Positions 1 through 12,660 of a stretch of DNA of 64,000 nt are shown piece by piece (position 1 is the stretch's first letter; each line of letters starts with the position of its first letter). The translations under genes and the position numbers were made by a program. The notes below the pieces were generated by a model that saw only the letters and a list, made by a program, of their open reading frames with translations, ran no database searches and was not told the origin of the DNA. This DNA is from Pyrrhosoma nymphula (lineage: Eukaryota > Arthropoda > Insecta > Odonata > Coenagrionidae), in assembly GCA_963573305.1 (NCBI GenBank), contig OY754337.1, forward strand, positions 67,801,094-67,865,093, in the 5' to 3' direction.

Positions 1-2100
1 TGTATGATGAGATGAATAACGAATCTCGTGAGGAGATAGGAGCTTGCGCCGGTAGAATGCTAAAGAAATTTTACGTTCCTAAATTTAAACATGCCTTTAC
101 CGGTAGACCACCCTCAAAATAATAGCGAAACAGGGGAAAGATAGAAAGGGCAAATTTCTTTGGAAAAAAAACGACAATGAGAAGAAAATCAAACTTAAAC
201 GACTGATGACACACACAAGCTTTCATTCTTCCACAAAAGCATGCGGAAAGAGAATGTCCTACCCGAAGAGACCTTAAACCATTCCTTTAAAATGCTAAAA
301 TATTAAAAATAAATTTGGATTCATATTTACTTTTAGGGAAACCTTTTGGTATTATATCAATGAACACTCAAACTAAGTATCACCTGCCACCTGGCCTGTT
401 CGCAGCGTACTTAGATTAAATAAATAAACACTGGGTAAAGAAGTTATGGAATCATTAGCAAAGGGTTTAGTGCTGAGCTTGGCGAAGCGGACGAAAAGGA
501 AGACACGCGAAGAAGTACTTGATGAATAAATAGCATTTTAAAATGTGGCACCTGCCACTAGAAACTTATTAGTAATAGTGCAACGCATCCGTAGATGCAA
601 TAGTACATATTACAATGATTGTACATGAGGATAACGTTGAAACTCTGAGACATGCTGCAAATAAAATGACTAGACAGAAGGAAGTTTTTGTTTGATTTAT
701 TTATCTACATACCGTAACACCGCACCCCCCCAGACATATACGAAGAAGTACTTGGTACGGTGGGTGAGCAAATTACGTTGTTGGAGATACGTAAATTAAA
801 TGGCATCACCGCTTAGCGAAGTTAGGTCTCCACCAATCCCTTCTACATTCACTCATTGTACAACACAGGCAGCTTAGTGGGCGGAAGAAGTTATATGAGG
901 CAAGAGAATACCGACATTGATAACAGAATTTTGGAAAAAAAGTATGGGCTGAAGGAGGAGAAGAAGTTCGGTAAGCTGAAGAGAAATACTGGGATAAAAG
1001 AAATGTAAAAGGGAGCAGAAGAAACAAAGAAACGTGTCACTAAAATCGCTATTAAAACTGGTCGAATAGTGATAGTAATAATATCCCTCAGTTTTCACTA
1101 TTTCTGATAGGGAACTGGCAAAAATCATAATCACTAAGTCCTCGGCTAGAAAACCAGGAATTATGCCATTATCTTACTTGGAGTCACTTCGTAACATGTA
1201 TATTGGCATTAGGGGCCCACGCCAGTAAAGATATATCAAGGATTCTTACTCTCACCCATTTAAAGTTACCTTAACCGTTAGATTACCCCAGAAATAATCT
1301 CTGTTTTGTAGCATGAGCTATTCACTATCACGTTAATGTTTTATGTAGATCGTCTTATATTTATGCTTGTTACGAGTGAACTGTATTTGTTAATAACTTG
1401 CCAGTATTTCTGTGTATGGACTACCTTCTTTAAATAATGAAATAAATAAAAATGACTCTTATCTTGCTGCACCTTTGTGCCAATCCCAATGCAGTTAGAA
1501 TGAAGGTGAAATTAAGAGCTACACTCCTAATTTTTCATCCACAATAGAACTTTATAAACAAATAATTGTCCGAACGTAGCAAGACATGGAATCGTCCGTA
1601 TATGTGCCACGCAATTTATTAATCGAGCATGAAGAGAACCAAGACAGTTCTCAAACATCCCTAAGTCGTAGGAGCATTTCGAGAGGTCCACTTGTTTCCC
1701 TTCGATAAATCTTTCAACATTCCAGCGTAGCCTATTGTTAACATAGCCACCATTTGAAATTAAGTTATTGCATGGTGCGATGGTCTTATTATGTTCCCTG
1801 AAAGCTTGACATTTTTTTCTTCATAATATTACAACGCCATTTTCCAAGCAACACTTATTCCTCAGCTCTTCATATTTTTCCAAACATTTCGAGTCCCAAA
1901 AGATAAACACAAGGGAAGCACGGAAATGTTACGGTAATTGTCGATGTTTTTCACACGCGTCCATCTATTGGATTAGCACAGGGTTGGTAGCAAACTTAAG
2001 AAATCACGAGCGCGTGTACTTCTCTTTCTCGATGTTGCAGCCATGGACCATATTATGGAGGCAATTCTGACACGGCGCGGGAGAAGCAAAGACACGCTTA
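1..2100. other. Non-coding AT-rich stretch, nothing recognised
   Basis: I see no recognisable gene, tRNA-like box or repeat family member here. Short open frames on both strands overlap each other, have no family resemblance and fit chance in AT-rich DNA. Confidence 0.5.
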
Positions 2101-2114
2101 CACCTAAAAAACAC

Positions 2115-2245
2115 TCTCCAAGCCACCTCAAGGGGGTGAGTAGTCACCAACATGCATTACACTACACCCTAAAGTTAGTGTAACTACGATTAATTATGCA
2201 CCTTGCAAGTACACAAATGGACAGAGATTAGGCACCAGAAAAATT
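2115..2245 (-). mobile_element. CR1-like LINE 3'-end fragment (decayed)
   Basis: This carries the 3'-terminal signature of the CR1-like family: the 'ccaagccacctcaag' block, then 'accaacatgcattacacta', then 'accctaaagttagtgtaac', all shared with the longer copy near 35.9 kb. The terminal hairpin has lost its 'tgtgtggcag' strand and there is a further internal deletion relative to the 35.9 kb copy. It is a dead fragment with the element sense on the minus strand. Confidence 0.7.
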
Positions 2246-2439
2246 ACACAGAGAGCATCAAAGGATCGCGTAATCTAACTTCCCACCCGATGGACGGAGT
2301 ACTGCACTTCACATGCTATCCACACGACCGACGCCCCGTTATGGATGCCCTGCCATACACCTTTCATGAGGCTCGCAGGGTAATGTGTACATGTAGATGG
2401 ATTGGAGCATCACTTTAGAAAACAATAATCCACCACCGA

Positions 2440-2960
2440 AGAGAAACGAAGTAGGGAAACCCTGCAATCCGGTACACCGACTAATACAGCACTGTTTTCC
2501 TTCACACGTACCCACCTTCACACACGGTCGAAGCCCAAAAATTCCTGGCTCTGATGGGGTAGAGAGGAAAGTAGGAGGCACGTCGGCGAGGGAATTAAGA
2601 GTAGAAAGGTGGCAGCGGGTGAAAAAGGGAGGAGTAGATTGTGGGAGGAGGCTCCTTCGGCGGGCAAGAAGAAGACGATGTTTTAGGTGAGGTGTGCCGT
2701 CGGAAAGCAGGAGGTTAGCGGGAGGATGAGGGGTTAGGGGAAGGGGTGGTGAACGTTGGGTGGGGACGTGGGAGGGAGACGGGGGGGGGACTGGCGGGTC
2801 GGGAAGGGTGAGGATAGAGATAAGTCGTGCCTTTCTGTGGCGTCGGGTGAGGGAAGGAGAGAGGAAAGTCCACAGGACACCTTTTGTCCCGTGGGCTGGT
2901 CTAAAAAGTCGTGGGGGAGAGAGGTGGCTGGAATTAAGCAAAGTATGAAGGGAGGAGATG
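2440..2960. other. Purine-rich, G-rich block
   Basis: About 500 bp in which the plus strand is strongly purine-biased, with many runs of three or more G (densest around 2,700-2,800). Long frames on both strands (for example about 200 codons on the minus strand, rich in Pro, Ser and Leu) follow from the base composition and resemble no family I know. It may form G-quadruplexes; no gene is supported. Confidence 0.5.
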
Positions 2961-3163
2961 CGAACGTGAGCTAGCTTTTTCTGGCAAGGCTTTTTCCCTT
3001 CCTCACTCTACACACTTCCAAACATGGGTAAACGGTTGTTTCACTTCGTTAAGAGATAAATCTCAAGACTGCGAAGATATCGACGGAATATCGCATGCTA
3101 CAATATTCAGAGAGAAACTCCACACATAACGAAAGCGCGGAACAAAACAAAAATTGAAATGAT

Positions 3164-3400
3164 GCCTACATCTACAAAATACCCTGCAAGCCACCTCACG
3201 GGTGTGTGGCAGGGGGTGAGTATTTACCAAGATGCTTTACAGTAATAATACATGTTGAAATGCTTTACACTAATACTGTTGAACGTCCGGCAAAAAACTG
3301 TCTGCTCCGAACTTGCGCAAAATATTAACCTGCATTTTCCCTCCGATCAGAGATTCCCACCCTAATTCCTTCAACAAGTCGGTAACGTTTATGCGCATTT
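3164..3400 (-). mobile_element. CR1-like LINE 3' fragment with end of ORF2
   Basis: The fragment begins on the plus strand with the family tail 'acatctacaaaataccctgc' and the hairpin block. It then runs into a segment whose minus-strand translation includes VTDLLKELGWESL, matching the last part of the ORF2 C-terminal region of the 53.9 kb element (there VTQMLNELGWEPL). It is 5'-truncated and degraded. The hairpin is intact, with outer stem CCCT/AGGG. Confidence 0.75.
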
Positions 3401-3604
3401 TGACATAAAATCCCCCATAGCTTACTATCAAGGTCCATGGTTTCAAATATTTATGATAACTTACGTTAGATTGGGAGGGGAGGACAGTGGACAGTACAAT
3501 TACTGCAGTTTTATTTTCGTACTAAAATGCTGTTCCACCATATATCGCCAGAGACAGTCGAATTTATTGGGAGGGGAGGGTTCGTGAAATCTTACGTTGT
3601 CCAA

Positions 3605-3730
3605 CATCTACATCATTTACGCTTTCCCTCCTAAGGATGCCCCGCCATTAGATTCCCATTAATTTCCTAACATCTTCTACCTCCTCTTATTTCGTCCAGT
3701 ATTAATATCCTCTTCCACGTTACAATATTC
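3605..3730 (-). mobile_element. RTE-type LINE 3' fragment
   Basis: The plus strand reads 'ctttccctcctaaggatg' followed by 'cttctacctcctcttattt', nearly identical to the last part of the RTE element at about 52,760-52,850. In minus-strand translation it gives an ILDEIRGGRR-like stretch, then a frame break. A 'catctacatc' motif at the edge suggests the 3' tail. This is a short dead copy of the same RTE family. Confidence 0.65.
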
Positions 3731-4899
3731 AAAATGGAATTTTATGCAGAGTGTAGCAAGGGTGTTTAGCACACCAGTTACGAAGGAGGTTGGGACTTAG
3801 GAAAAGGAATTGGCAGAGGGAAAGGACGATACGTGAAGTGAATGTTAAGTGAGTGTCTCACAGGTTCGCTCTGTATTTACTCCAGTCACTAATGGTGTGT
3901 GAAATTACATGAAGGACGAAAGTGCGGGTCACGACACAGGCCCAAATGACAAAGAGTTGTGGGCGAAAAAAGTTTGAGGAGAAATGAGGCTAAAATAAAG
4001 CATGTTATTAAGGAATACGTGAGCTTGCGTTCCTGGCAAGCCTTCTGCCCTTCCAAATAAGAGACAACAGTTGTTTCTCTTAGAACAAAAGGTAAACCTG
4101 ACATCGACCGAAGAATTTTAAAATGTTTGGATCCATATTTCGACCGGAATTTCAGGAGTAAACGTAAACGACTTGAAATACAAACTGATGCGGCGGAGAG
4201 TCGTTGGCGAAAAACGTTGTGGAGCAAAGAATCACACCTTCCTCGCAAACTATACGACGCTTAAAAACAGGTTCACTAGTCGCTTGTTAACTGAAAGTAA
4301 TAATCTGACTATACCGACGGGTAGAACTGAAAACGTTCTCACGATATTCCGAAGGAAAACTACACGAGGAACGACGAGGTGGTTAAAAAAACATTCAAAT
4401 CGTGGAGATGGGCAAAGATGTGTGGGGGGAATGCATAAGCTCAGAATCAAATAGAGAGGAGAAAGTTGTGTAAGTGAGCTAGTGTGTCCTGGTAAGGCTT
4501 TTTCATTCCTTCGATACTTTCAAAATTTGGTAAGAGGATGTTTTTTTTCGGAAAAATATAAATCGAAAGACGTTCTATAGAGAATTTTATCAGTTTGAAA
4601 CTAAACTCGGATTGGCAATCTCAAGAAGAACTTAAGTATGACAACGAATAAAGTCTTATGTTGGAGAGGTAAGGGGTTAAGGACCATAGGAGAAAGGATT
4701 GGGGAAGAATAAAGGAAGTGTCAAGAAAGAGGACAATGTGAGGGATCAAACACTGGACAGCCTTTTTCCCTTCAAAACATGGATAAACGTAAGTTCACCT
4801 ACGGAAAAAATTAAAAGATAAGGAAGGGAGAATTTAAAAACCATGAAACGATAGTCCGATTGGGAATTCCACAAAAGAAATTACACTATAGCAAGCTCA

Positions 4900-6480
4900 T
4901 TCTTAGTTCTGGAACTTTTTTAAACTTAACGAAAGGCATAAATTCAATATCCAGGGCAAATACAAATTTAGATATTTGTATATGATGAGGTAAACCTCGA
5001 AATGAGATGTACAACTCTTTGGTGTAAAAATTATCCTCCTTTACGTATGAAAGTTCCACTAGGAATATGACAGGAAAATTGCTCTTGACCGAATTTTTCC
5101 CTCCCAGGAAACTCTTCGATAAGTCTCTAACAACCGCCAGCATTGGGAATATATGATAGGAACTCGAAAGCAAATGATGCAGACTATATTTTTTTACTCA
5201 AGCCAACCCACAAAAATTAGAGCATTAACCTGTAATAAAGGTCACGCCACACATTTAATTTCGCACAAATCCTCATCACCCTTGGGAAATCTACCGCTTA
5301 AGATTCGGCAACAGTTATTATTTACCCTCCCTTTTTTTTGGCCAGGAATAACCAGGCTTACGTGGGTAAATAAATACATAAGAGACATTTCAGTTAGTAT
5401 TTTGTATTATGTAAAATAACCTAGAAGGCGAAGAAAAGCTGGAGACACGAATCCTTAGGATGTGGCATAGCTCTGAAATTGCGTAAGAAATAACTACGAA
5501 TCACAACAATCAGAAAATAACTTGAGACTTTCATTAGCGGACCCAATAATGATTTCGTCGATCTCTAGCCAATCTTGATGTATCTTTTACGAGAAAAAAT
5601 TAAAATTTGCACACTACTGCAGAAACAAGCCGCGGGACAATGTCTAGGGGACGCATATACCTAGAACCTGTTCTATCTTCCGTTAAAAAAAAAGCCGGTC
5701 GTCAGCTACTATCATCCCAAAAAGAGTAAAATCGTGTGGATTCGAACGCTACGGGCGAAGGACCGAAGAAATAAGGTACAGATCCCACCACGGAATGCAA
5801 AAACGCCGGGTGTCTCTCCCATAAAGTGGGTGGGCAGGGCAAGCTGTCCGCACTTGGATAAGAGGCGACAGAATTATATCTGTGGCACCTTGCCCGGGAG
5901 AAGCCAAACGAAAACATTTCCCGCATCATAATGGCTCGAAAGCGCAGATGAGATAAGGGCCTCACGGTGTGCTCTAACAGCGATAAGAAGGTTGCCTATA
6001 AATGAATGGGGAACAAAGGAGAAGACCGGCGCCAATTAACGCCTCATTGCTTCCTGTCCAATCAGCTGTTTAGACCGTGCCGCTCTTGTAAAGAGACTAC
6101 GTAACTAATTATAAACACGCAAAAAGAGTCTCAATAAGTCAAACTAGATAATGCAATAAAATTCAATTCACGATGCAATAAGTTCATTTCATGAGAATAT
6201 GCATACATCCAAAAACGTTTAATACGACAACGAAAACAGAACGTGCACATTCACCACAAAAGAAGACAATAGTGTCATAGTAAGTCCCAAATTCCGAAAT
6301 ATATCCCGATGAGTCTCCAAAGTCGAACAACACATCACCTGAGATTTTGTTTCGAGGATAATAAATGCACATAAAACTGTTCGTCATTAACGTCTCTAGA
6401 AAAAACTACTACTATACCGAAACCGTCCTTTTCCTAAAAGAAAGTACAATTGCACTGATTGGGTGATTGACACAGGATAC
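4900..6480. other. Non-coding stretch, one possible tRNA-like box
   Basis: No gene is recognised. Around 5,735-5,750 the minus strand has a 'gttcgaatccac' B-box-like word, which may be the remnant of a tRNA-derived SINE, but no convincing A box or tail accompanies it. Confidence 0.35.
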
Positions 6481-6499
6481 ATTCGGCAAAATGTCGAAT

Positions 6500-7277
6500 G
6501 TAAACAACGATGGGATCATTCCGGGTAGCGGCAAATTCAGAAGAGAATTTAACGTTAAAATATCTTACCGCAGCAGAAGGATGTCTGTTAGGCGCTGGGT
6601 ACATGGCTGCCACTCCCAATAATCAACAGTCAAAGGACATCACCTCCCCATCACCTCCTTGCACCGGCAAAAATACACGAATTTTTCGCGGCTCTTTCAC
6701 ACACCTACACCCGTCGCTGTTACCGCCTCAACTGCCGCGCGCGAACCGATATGCTCCTTCACACAGCCGAACTCGTTCACTACACACACAACACGTCACA
6801 CACTGGACCTTTTGGCGCGCACACCGTTGCACTGCCCTCACAAGATCCACCCGAATACTCTCATCCACTGAGCAAGGTGGAGCGGCGATATTCGCGCATT
6901 CTAATTCAAATTTCACAAAAATGTCAAAGAGTTTTCGCACATACAGCGCTCACTATCCATTGTTTCCCTACCGCCAGCGCCAGATAGTTTGCTTGTAATG
7001 GCGTATATCCCACGTGGGGTGTCCCCAAGAAACGTCACAACCACCTCGGCCAATGGCTGCTCCTTAAATGAATTCGCTCCGCCCAGAGCTTTCGCCTCTG
7101 ACAGGACGAGTCAACTCCACGTGGAGTGGCGACACTCAGTTGTTTGGTGGCACCGGAGGCCTCTCGCGGTCTATCGGGGAACTTGGTGCAGGCCATATTG
7201 TGTTTTGTTCCCCAGTCAGCCAGTCGCAGCTGCAGAAGGCGGTGGAAGACGGTCGTTTTTGTTGTTATCATGAGAAG
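6500..7277 (+). promoter_or_regulatory. CpG-rich promoter / 5'UTR region of fem-1-like gene
   Basis: Base composition changes from AT-rich to GC- and CpG-rich about 700 bp upstream of the fem-1-like start codon and falls back right after the exon, as at many arthropod housekeeping promoters. A CCAAT word lies at about 7,047. The frame of the coding exon is open upstream of the ATG for about 70 codons, but that stretch has no family resemblance, so I treat it as 5'UTR. No TATA box is evident and the transcription start cannot be placed. Confidence 0.5.
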
Positions 7278-7337
7278 ATGGACTTCAAAAACGTTGTTTA
7301 CATCGCTGCCAGGGATGGAAAGCTACGTCGTTTGAGG
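7278..7337 (+). CDS. fem-1: First coding exon of a fem-1 family gene
   Basis: The exon encodes 20 residues, MDFKNVVYIAARDGKLRRLR, the characteristic N-terminus of FEM1 proteins (MDxKxxVxNAARDGKLRxL in the FEM1A/C group and insect fem-1). FEM1 proteins are ankyrin-repeat substrate receptors of CUL2 ubiquitin ligases that recognise C-terminal degrons. The segment is the first helix of the first ankyrin repeat. The exon ends in phase 0 at a consensus donor, AGG|gtaagt. Ile replaces the usual Asn before AARDG. I could not find the following exon (expected to begin near 'V-F-L' and to contain a TNGATPL-type ankyrin motif) in this window. The first intron may therefore extend beyond the right edge, or the exon may be a duplicated stub. 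The start is chosen by family match; an out-of-frame ATG lies 8 bp upstream. Confidence 0.72.
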
Positions 7338-10300
7338 GTAAGTTAACATATTGCTAATTTTGATACCCCTGCATTGCTTTCGGGCGAAATAAACGATAAA
7401 ATGGTGGGTTTGTAGTAGACGGTGATTGATTTTTAGGCGAAAGTCCTAGTAGCAAGTGTATCTCCGGTAGGTATAAATTTAGCATTCAATTCTATATGTG
7501 CCAGCTTAGTTTTATTTGGAGTTTTAGCGTGCATATAGCTTTCACAAAAATACCCGTAGGCCATTTTACATTTTTATTAAAATTACACTTTATATTTTTG
7601 CTGTGAAGGCTAAGCGTTGTCATCGAATTTTATTGCACCATTAGTTGTCTTTATTCTTAAGGGTTATTTAGCTAAGTAGATCGCTGTTATGATATTTTTC
7701 TTTTTTTGCTTGGATAATGACTCTTGTTATATTTGAGAATACTTATTCTTTGGGTAAAATTATTTTTGAATAACATTTAAAGACCTTGTTGTTGCGGTGC
7801 ATTTAAGCTTCACGTTTGCTATGAATTTATTCACTCTGCACATGTTTTATCGATATTTTCGAGCTGATCTATTTCTGTCTCTCAAGATTCAGTGATCATT
7901 ACGGGAATTATCATCTGTACTTGATCTTATCTGCAGAAAGGTGTAATTAAATACGCAAACCACTTGTCTCATTAGCTCCTTAGATACCGACAAATTTATC
8001 ATCTGGACCAGTATGTTTTAAGTATAATTTTTAGTATTTTGGAATTACTTTCAGAAACTTTGTGGTGAATAGTTTCATTGATCTTTATGATGCCAGAGAA
8101 GTGAGAGAGTGCTACCACTTTAATAATACTTCTATCGAGCGGAGGCTATATTTAGTGCAAATTATATTAATACCTTGACCATTGAACACTGCGCAATCAT
8201 TGATACAACCGGATATCGCCCTAACCTCTTTTTTTAGTAGCCAAAGTATTCTTTAATGCATGAGTTAGAAATCACTGACGAGACTGGGGTAGTGAATTGT
8301 ATAATCGTGCTACGATTTAAATTGAATTGCAGTTGTGACATACCTGCATTGTGTGATGGTTCGATTAACAAGATTGAGGTCTTTGACCTATGACTACATC
8401 AGCATTTCCGATTTTTTTCACGAGGCAATTATTCTAGGCCGATTTATAAGAGGTATGGATGAAGATACTGGTGTCATTGATATCACCGCAATTGAACGAA
8501 ACTTGTGGCCGGTCCCCGTAGGTATGTATATGTGTGTGTGTTTAATTATTTCGTACTCGTTATCTTAACGTTATTGTCATTGGTTTTAAGGTAAGTACAT
8601 TTGTTCAGGTGCTATTCCGGAAATGTGATGGATATTATAGTGAAGAGACATGCAAGCTGTAGGTTATCTACCAGTTTCTTATGAACTTGACAAGTTAAGT
8701 CCTAAGATAGTGTCCGAAGCTTTCTTGCTCAATATTTCAGAATAGAAATGTTGTTTTGTTGTACATAACAAGGTGTTCGTTTAACAGATTATTTTACAAC
8801 CAAGAGAATTATTAATGTTGGGCATTCTTGATCTCCTTCCTTGAGACAATAAGTTGCTTGGCGGAGTTTTCCGATGATAAGATGAATTTTTATCCACCCG
8901 TTCCTGTGCCTTTATTTTTACCTAACTTTCTTTGGTGATATTATTTAGAATCTTCTTTATTTTCAAAATTGCTACTTTGGCCGCTAATCCCATCCTCATG
9001 TCGATCCAGCGGCAAGTCATAGCGGGACGGCATGCGAACAGCTGTTAAGAATGCAAAGCATTAGTGTGCAGTCAGCTGTTCCTAACCGTTCGTTGGTTTC
9101 CTTTGTTTTGTAGCTTCCTAGCTACGACACTGTAGAAATCTATTCCTCTCCGCATTTATTGAATATGCTGGGTTGTTAGCCCCTTACAAAGTGGTTTTTC
9201 GTGTTTTGACGGTTAGTAATTATTTTTTTAGTACCGATCGTTGGGAGTGGATAATTTTTCTTGCCAGCGTATGTGGGCTAGGTAACCTTTGTCTTTCACG
9301 ACATTTTTATCGTGGTATATGAGATCCACTGCAATCTGGTTTGGTGAATGCTATGACAATCCCATCATTTGTGTAGACGTGAATGTGATTTTTGAACAAA
9401 AAGAGAAACATCAGGCGTGATATGGTGAAAGTTCAGCATAATGAATAACAGAAATGGCAATTTTCCACTAGATATAGTGATTTTTTTAACTAAAAATTGA
9501 TTTTGCTGCTACCACTCCATAGCTACGCAATATACAGATGGTAGGCTAGTTTTAAGATAGCTTGTGATCACAGATCGTTTGTGATGTTGAATCAACTCAC
9601 TTTCGAGAGTTGTGAGTTTGTGGTGATTGCGTCTTAGAGAAAATGACTTAATCCGTCTGGTAGTCTCAGTGCATATTTGCTTCTCTGTCCACCCATGGTT
9701 ATTTTTTAATTCATTAAATTTACTGGTATATATACCCATACATACAGGACAAGGTCCAATTACATCCATTGCGATCAATGTCCATAGGTATGTATATAGG
9801 CAACACGTCCCTTATTATTTTTGCATTTTAGTTGCTAGCATCGCGTGTTATTTAGCCACCGTTCTTGCGTGATCAAATTTAAACATTTTACCCTTTACCA
9901 TTATGAAGAGCGGATTGCTATCCTAAGCGATATTAATAATGTTCAATCGCAAAATGTCGTCGACCTGTCTTTTTTTAAGTAGTGTGACAAGTAAGTTGCC
10001 TTAATATTCGCTCCGTTGTAAATCTTTCGTGGAGTATATCTAGTTAATATCACAATAAGACTTAAGCAAGAAGAATATCGATCTCATAATGTGATCATGA
10101 TAAACTATTTCCAATATATATCTCAAGGTGTTGCCGACCTTGAAAAGGAAGTGTTGAAATCTTGGTTGGCAATAAAGTGAGAAAATAGATCTAAGTTAAT
10201 TATTTTCCATCATGAACGTTAGAAATTTTGAGGAAGTGACGTCTCAAGTTACTTCTTAAACTCATAGTGAGAGGTTCACTAGCATACCGTTCTATGGTAG

Positions 10301-12480
10301 TTGCGAGCATAATGTCACTGACGGTAATCATTGTATAGGATTCGATCTTGTCTCATCACTGCATTTTTAAATTCACATTTCGCCATCATATCCTGCCCCC
10401 CCAGTGATAACGCATTGGATCCACTTAGGCAAATTCCGCACCGCTCCAATTTGGGAAAGCACTCATAGTCGTGCAGTCCCAAAACCTTTCGCCGTTTTTT
10501 CTGTTCCAAAGTCATCGAGTGTATTACATTTCACCGATTGTTTTAATTACTAATAGTGACATAGAATGTCAGTGTTGAAGCCGTGTCCATCGAGATGTTT
10601 ATCATATTTCTGGTTAGCTTCACGCTGATCTATTTATTTTGGGAATAACTGTGTTAAAGTACATTAGCACTGTAAAAACCTCTCGATATTTTTATTGGAC
10701 CGAAATATAAAGTTTTCTGTGAATAAATCAATACGAGTAAAGATGCACAATTTTGTATTAATATGCGTTCATAATTTTGAGGATAATTTTGTACTGCCTC
10801 TAGTTATTGGTATACTGGTCTGGCTGTATATTCATATTTTTATTATTTATATTTTAGATAGGTATGCCAAGGTCCTCCTAAAGGCGGGGTCCGGGACAGA
10901 GGCGGCAATTTCCCGGGTCGAAGCTTGCTACACAGTCACAATATCCACGTGAAACTCGTACTTCGATTTGAAGCGCTGTAGTTGTTCGTCTTTGTTAAGA
11001 AACGTAATCGTGTTGGTGATTGTTAACTTAATACACTTAATAGGACTTAATTTGTGACGGGAATTGTGCTTTTTGGAAGCATCCATGTGAAGCGCAGTTT
11101 GCAGCACTTTTGATGATTAATAGGTCGAATTAAATGTTAATGATGAGTATCCACTGAAAGTATGTGAAGCAAATAGGACTTCGTCAATACCCGCCGCATC
11201 ACGCATGTGCAAGTGCATGTTGACTCCAGCCCATCCGTAGTCACCATGCTGTTTATTCGTCCCGCGGTATTTGCTGAAGCTACGGGGGATATTGCTGTCG
11301 TAATGTTTACCTCGCTTTGCTAGAAATATGCGTCCGTTGGCACACTCGATGCTCGCCTTCCGGCTAAATCCCCTCCCTATCCCCCCCTTTGGCTCAGAAA
11401 AAAACTTACCACCGTTCGGAATTTCGTCGTATTTTGCGGACTTTGTAACCTTCCTACTCTTCTACCATCGATTATTCAGGCAGCGAGAATAAAGTGAACT
11501 AGATGAAATTTTGCTCCTCCTGAAATTCCATTAATTCGCTCGGGATCCTAATTGTTCCTCATAGCTTGTTTATCAATGGTAGGTGATCCCAACGAAGAAA
11601 AAAAAATATTTTTTCTTCGTTCGAAACCAGTCTTCACGGTCAGTGGGATCACTTTCCCATGCGTGTCGATGTGTTCCAAGCTCCAGAGATGAATTCGGCG
11701 CGGCCGTCTCACGAAACGTGTGATTACACTTCGCCCGGCGAGATTATTTCTGAAGCGAGTCTATCGATTCCAAGATGCGAAGATCCTGTGCTATCTGGTC
11801 GGGGTTCCGTAGATTTTCTTAAGGATTTTAATTTTTTAACGGTGCTCATATTTTTTGGCCGGTTTTGTGTTTGAACCTGTATCGGGACCCAAGAAGAACT
11901 GTAAGTGGTTTACCATATTTTTTTAAATCACGACAAAGCCGTTGCTTCGGTTCATATAATTTCGTAGCATTTCTTCGTAAGCATCTCAATGATTACAGGC
12001 ATGGTCATTTTATTTTCTGTTTGTTTCCATAAACCATGTAACAATACGAACACATTTCTATTATCCGAGCAAGAAGGCAACCACGTGATCAAATAAACAG
12101 CGTGAAAATATCATACGTTCTATTTGACAAAAAAAAATTGCATTCGCATTCGACATCTTGATTTCAGCGCCAGACCGCATAGGACATGAATACCAAATCT
12201 TGGTGTCGTGGCGAGAACGGCGGTTTCCGACCTCTTCTGATTTGCTTTTCCCTTGCTCGCCAATTTTCACAAATTAATCCCCCCGTACATTCGGAAAACA
12301 ATGTTTACGTTTTTACTGCTGTTCCGAACGTATAGGAATCGCGTCGTTCCCTTACGGCGTAGACAGTCAAAGAGCTTCACTATTGGTGCTTGGCATAGGA
12401 AACTGTAACTGGCTCTTTTCCGATGTCGCAAATCTTAAATTTGCTAAGCAAATTCCCGTGTGTGTGTTCCCCATCGGTTG
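7338..12480. other. Probable start of fem-1 intron 1, non-coding
   Basis: AT-rich sequence after the splice donor. One open segment (8,333-8,519) is bounded by AG and a gtatgt donor-like word and is discussed as a weak exon candidate. A perfect hairpin lies at 11,591-11,621. Nothing else is recognised. Confidence 0.4.
11583..11656. repeat. Nested hairpin / foldback
   Basis: A perfect 13-bp inverted repeat (AACGAAGAAAAAA and its complement) with a 5-base loop lies at 11,591-11,621. An outer pair, gtgatccc (11,583-11,590) and gggatcac (near 11,644-11,651), encloses it. This looks like a small foldback element or the remnant of a palindromic repeat. Confidence 0.6.
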
Positions 12481-12487
12481 GGAACAG

Positions 12488-12660
12488 CTGGGCTGGAGCA
12501 ATCACTTCACATTCCGAAGATCCCGGGTTTAAACCCCGGAAGAAGCATGTTTTTCGGTAAATTCCCGGTCCCTACTAGGACTTAATGTGGGCTTGGAGTA
12601 CCACAGGCCTGATGGGCTGTAGAAGTACGGAACTTGACTAGGTAGTAGTGACATAGAGTA
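12488..12660 (+). mobile_element. tRNA-derived SINE-like copy
   Basis: A B-box-like word (GGGTTTAAACC, 12,525-12,535) sits in a T-arm-like context, followed by 'gaagcatgtttttcggtaaattcccgg'-type sequence resembling the post-tRNA segment of the other SINE-like copies here. The A box is weak. The anticodon arm and acceptor do not form a proper tRNA, so this is not a tRNA gene. Confidence 0.5.

Larger units (their letters stand above)
2960..4900. repeat. Degenerate repeated segment, four related copies
   Basis: Four stretches share the order 'gtgagct', 'ctggcaaggcttttccctt'-like pyrimidine tract, '..acatggtaaacg', 'gttcac' and a following A-rich segment. They start near 2,966, 4,018, 4,470 and 4,745. 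Spacing is uneven (about 1,050, 450 and 270 bp) and the copies are only partly alike, so this is an old duplicated module interrupted by other insertions. It codes for nothing I can recognise. Confidence 0.45.

Noticed and set aside
2339..2941. 200-codon minus-strand frame
   Set aside because: It lies in a purine-biased block with frames open on the other strand as well. The Pro/Ser/Leu-rich product follows from base composition and has no family resemblance.
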